7,931 nucleotides of DNA, taken from the NCBI GenBank assembly GCA_031551255.1, contig JAVBNW010000002.1, forward strand, positions 1-7,931, given 5' to 3'. This DNA is from JAVBNW01 sp031551255 (GTDB taxonomy: Bacteria; Bacillota; Clostridia; Christensenellales; UBA1750). Each line of letters begins with the position of its first letter. The stretch's first letter is position 1. Below, piece after piece: positions 6,764 to 7,931 of this stretch. The translations under genes and the position numbers were made by a program. The notes under the pieces were generated by a model that searched no databases, was not told the DNA's origin, and saw only the letters and a list, made by a program, of their open reading frames with translations.

Positions 6764-7753
6764 TCACACGATGCCGGTACCGCCGATGCGCTGGCTGATA
6801 AAGTTGGCGGATAAAAGCAGCGCGCAATTGGTCAGCCCTTTAAACAGCCCCACTGCCGTAGATAGCCCGAAATTGGCTGTGCGCTGGAATGTGATGCGGT
6901 AGATGAACGTGTCGATGATGTCGGCCACCTGATACACGGTAGGGTTGTAGATGTTGATGATCTGCTCAAAGCCCGCATCCATAATCGAACCTACCCTCAG
7001 AATAAGCGTGACGACCACGATCATCGAGATACCAGGCCACGTGATGTAGCGAATGCGGTGCCAACGGTTTGCGCCGTCGATGGTCGCGGCCTCGTACAGC
7101 GTAGGATCGATGGCCGTGATGGCCGCCAGATATAAGATGCAGTTCCAGCCGGATTCCTTCCAGGTAAGCAGCAGCACCAGCAGCTGGCGGAACACGCCCT
7201 TATCGGTGAGAAACTGCACCTTTTCAAGCCCCAGCACCGCGAGTAGGTTGTTGATGGCCCCCGTATTGGAGAGCATATTAAGCACGATGCCCGACACGAT
7301 GACCCAGCTTAAAAAGTGTGGAAAGGTATAAATAGTTTGCACGATGCGCTTGTAGCGCCTCTGCGTCAGCTCGTTGAGCAAAATGGCCAATACGATCGGA
7401 AACGGAAAGAAGATCAGAATCTGCAGATAGGCGATGATCAGCGTGTTGCGCACCGCCTGCCAGAAATCCGGGTCGACGAACAAGAGCCTGAAGTTGGCAA
7501 GGCCTACCCACCGGCTGCCGGTGATTCCCAGCTGCACGGAATACTGTTTGAATGCCAGCTGCACGCCGTAAATGGGGATGTACTTAAAAATTACGAAGAA
7601 CAATACGCCCGGCAATAGCATCAGGTAAATATAGCGGTTCTCCCATATTCTGCGGGCCAGAGGTTTGCGAGGACGTTTCAGCGCCATGCCGCGCGCCGCA
7701 GTGCCGGCTTCAGAATACACTCTCCCACCTCTTTCACCGGCCTGGACTTGCAT
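6764..7753 (-). CDS. LplB-type carbohydrate ABC transporter permease (first of two)
   Basis: Inner-membrane permease subunit of a CUT1-type ABC importer for oligosaccharides. The 329-residue product has a basic N-terminal region, then a first membrane segment at about 41-58 in the setting RYIYLMLLPGVLFFVIFKYIP, which is typical of LplB relatives. Further hydrophobic segments lie at about 104-127, 140-160, 188-212 and 241-258, with a last one near 300-320. The EAA loop that docks on the ATPase is at about 220-242 (YEAATIDGANRW...PGI). The ATG at 7753 has only a weak upstream AAAGG. An in-frame GTG at 7720 is preceded by GAAAGAGGTGGGAGA, a much better ribosome binding site, so the protein may start at residue 12 (318 aa). 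It is the first gene of the importer operon, 29 bases ahead of the second permease. No ATPase gene is present; by analogy with Bacillus LplABC, a shared MsmX-like ATPase is inferred. The family call is firm; the substrate is unknown. Confidence 0.93.
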   Translation of the reverse strand: MQVQAGERGGRVYSEAGTAARGMALKRPRKPLARRIWENRYIYLMLLPGVLFFVIFKYIPIYGVQLAFKQYSVQLGITGSRWVGLANFRLLFVDPDFWQAVRNTLIIAYLQILIFFPFPIVLAILLNELTQRRYKRIVQTIYTFPHFLSWVIVSGIVLNMLSNTGAINNLLAVLGLEKVQFLTDKGVFRQLLVLLLTWKESGWNCILYLAAITAIDPTLYEAATIDGANRWHRIRYITWPGISMIVVVTLILRVGSIMDAGFEQIINIYNPTVYQVADIIDTFIYRITFQRTANFGLSTAVGLFKGLTNCALLLSANFISQRIGGTGIV

Positions 7754-7778
7754 CCACGCCTTTCGTTATCTTTTCATC

Positions 7779-7808
7779 ATCATAAGTTAACACGCCCTTC
7801 CCGCACAA
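7779..7808 (-). promoter_or_regulatory. Possible promoter of the importer operon
   Basis: On the minus strand TATGAT (7784-7779) matches the -10 consensus at five of six bases, and TTGTGC (7808-7803) is a weak -35 at 18-base spacing. It would start transcription about 20 bases before the ATG at 7753 and about 50 bases before the alternative GTG at 7720. The poor -35 fits a promoter that needs an activator such as the linked regulator, but that is inference. Confidence 0.4.
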
Positions 7809-7894
7809 TGTACAAAACCTCTTGAAAGTTGCATTTATCTTAGGTGTCGGGGGAAAACAGCACGACAAGTTCTGGGTGGAAAGGCCCTATTTGG

Positions 7895-7931
7895 CAAAGC
7901 GGCTGAAACCTGCCGCTTTGGGCCGGTTTCA
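7895..7931. repeat. Two overlapping, mutually exclusive inverted repeats upstream of the importer
   Basis: The first pairs CAAAGCGGC (7895-7903) with GCCGCTTTG (7912-7920): nine perfect bases around an eight-base loop. The second pairs TGAAACCTGCC (7904-7914) with GGCCGGTTTCA (7921-7931): ten of eleven positions around a six-base loop. They share 7904-7920, so only one can form at a time. No T-run follows on either strand, so neither is a standard intrinsic terminator. The window ends inside the element, so it may extend further. It may be an operator, an RNA switch, or the 3' structure of an upstream gene. Confidence 0.6.

Overview
The window is a compact, single-direction carbohydrate-uptake locus. 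All six protein genes read on the minus strand, so transcription runs from the right end to the left. The LplB/LplC/LplA-type ABC importer, the YesN/YesM-type two-component pair, strong AGGAGG ribosome binding sites and a lipobox-bearing binding protein all point to a Bacillota (Firmicutes) genome. The fairly GC-rich, G/C-ending codons suggest a gut-type Clostridia or a Paenibacillus-like lineage; this is inference, and the species cannot be read from the window.

Layout in transcription order. Positions 7931-7754 are an upstream control region with two overlapping inverted repeats and a weak promoter. Then come two membrane permease genes (7753-6764 and 6734-5838) and a large sugar-binding lipoprotein (5766-4057), with short gaps and good ribosome binding sites, which look like one operon. 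A GC-rich hairpin without a U-tract follows the lipoprotein. A zinc-dependent NAD-type medium-chain alcohol/polyol dehydrogenase (3894-2869) has its own reasonable promoter. A 309-base intergenic stretch then holds a four-tier nested inverted repeat (2673-2786) and an extended -10 promoter. Last come the response regulator (2559-1813) and the sensor kinase (1816-59), which overlap by ATGA.

Likely working model: the membrane kinase senses an extracellular or importer-bound sugar signal and phosphorylates the AraC-type regulator. The regulator activates the importer operon, and perhaps the dehydrogenase. The lipoprotein captures an oligosaccharide and the two permeases pass it inward. No ATP-binding subunit and no glycoside hydrolase are in the window. 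A shared MsmX-like ATPase encoded elsewhere is the expected partner, and the substrate cannot be named from the sequence.

Nothing here is a clearly new protein system. The least explained parts are non-coding: the nested inverted repeat between the dehydrogenase and the two-component genes, the alternative hairpins upstream of the importer, and a TAAG..TAACAC motif that recurs at two promoter regions and one further intergenic site. No CRISPR array, tRNA, rRNA, transposase or prophage gene was seen.
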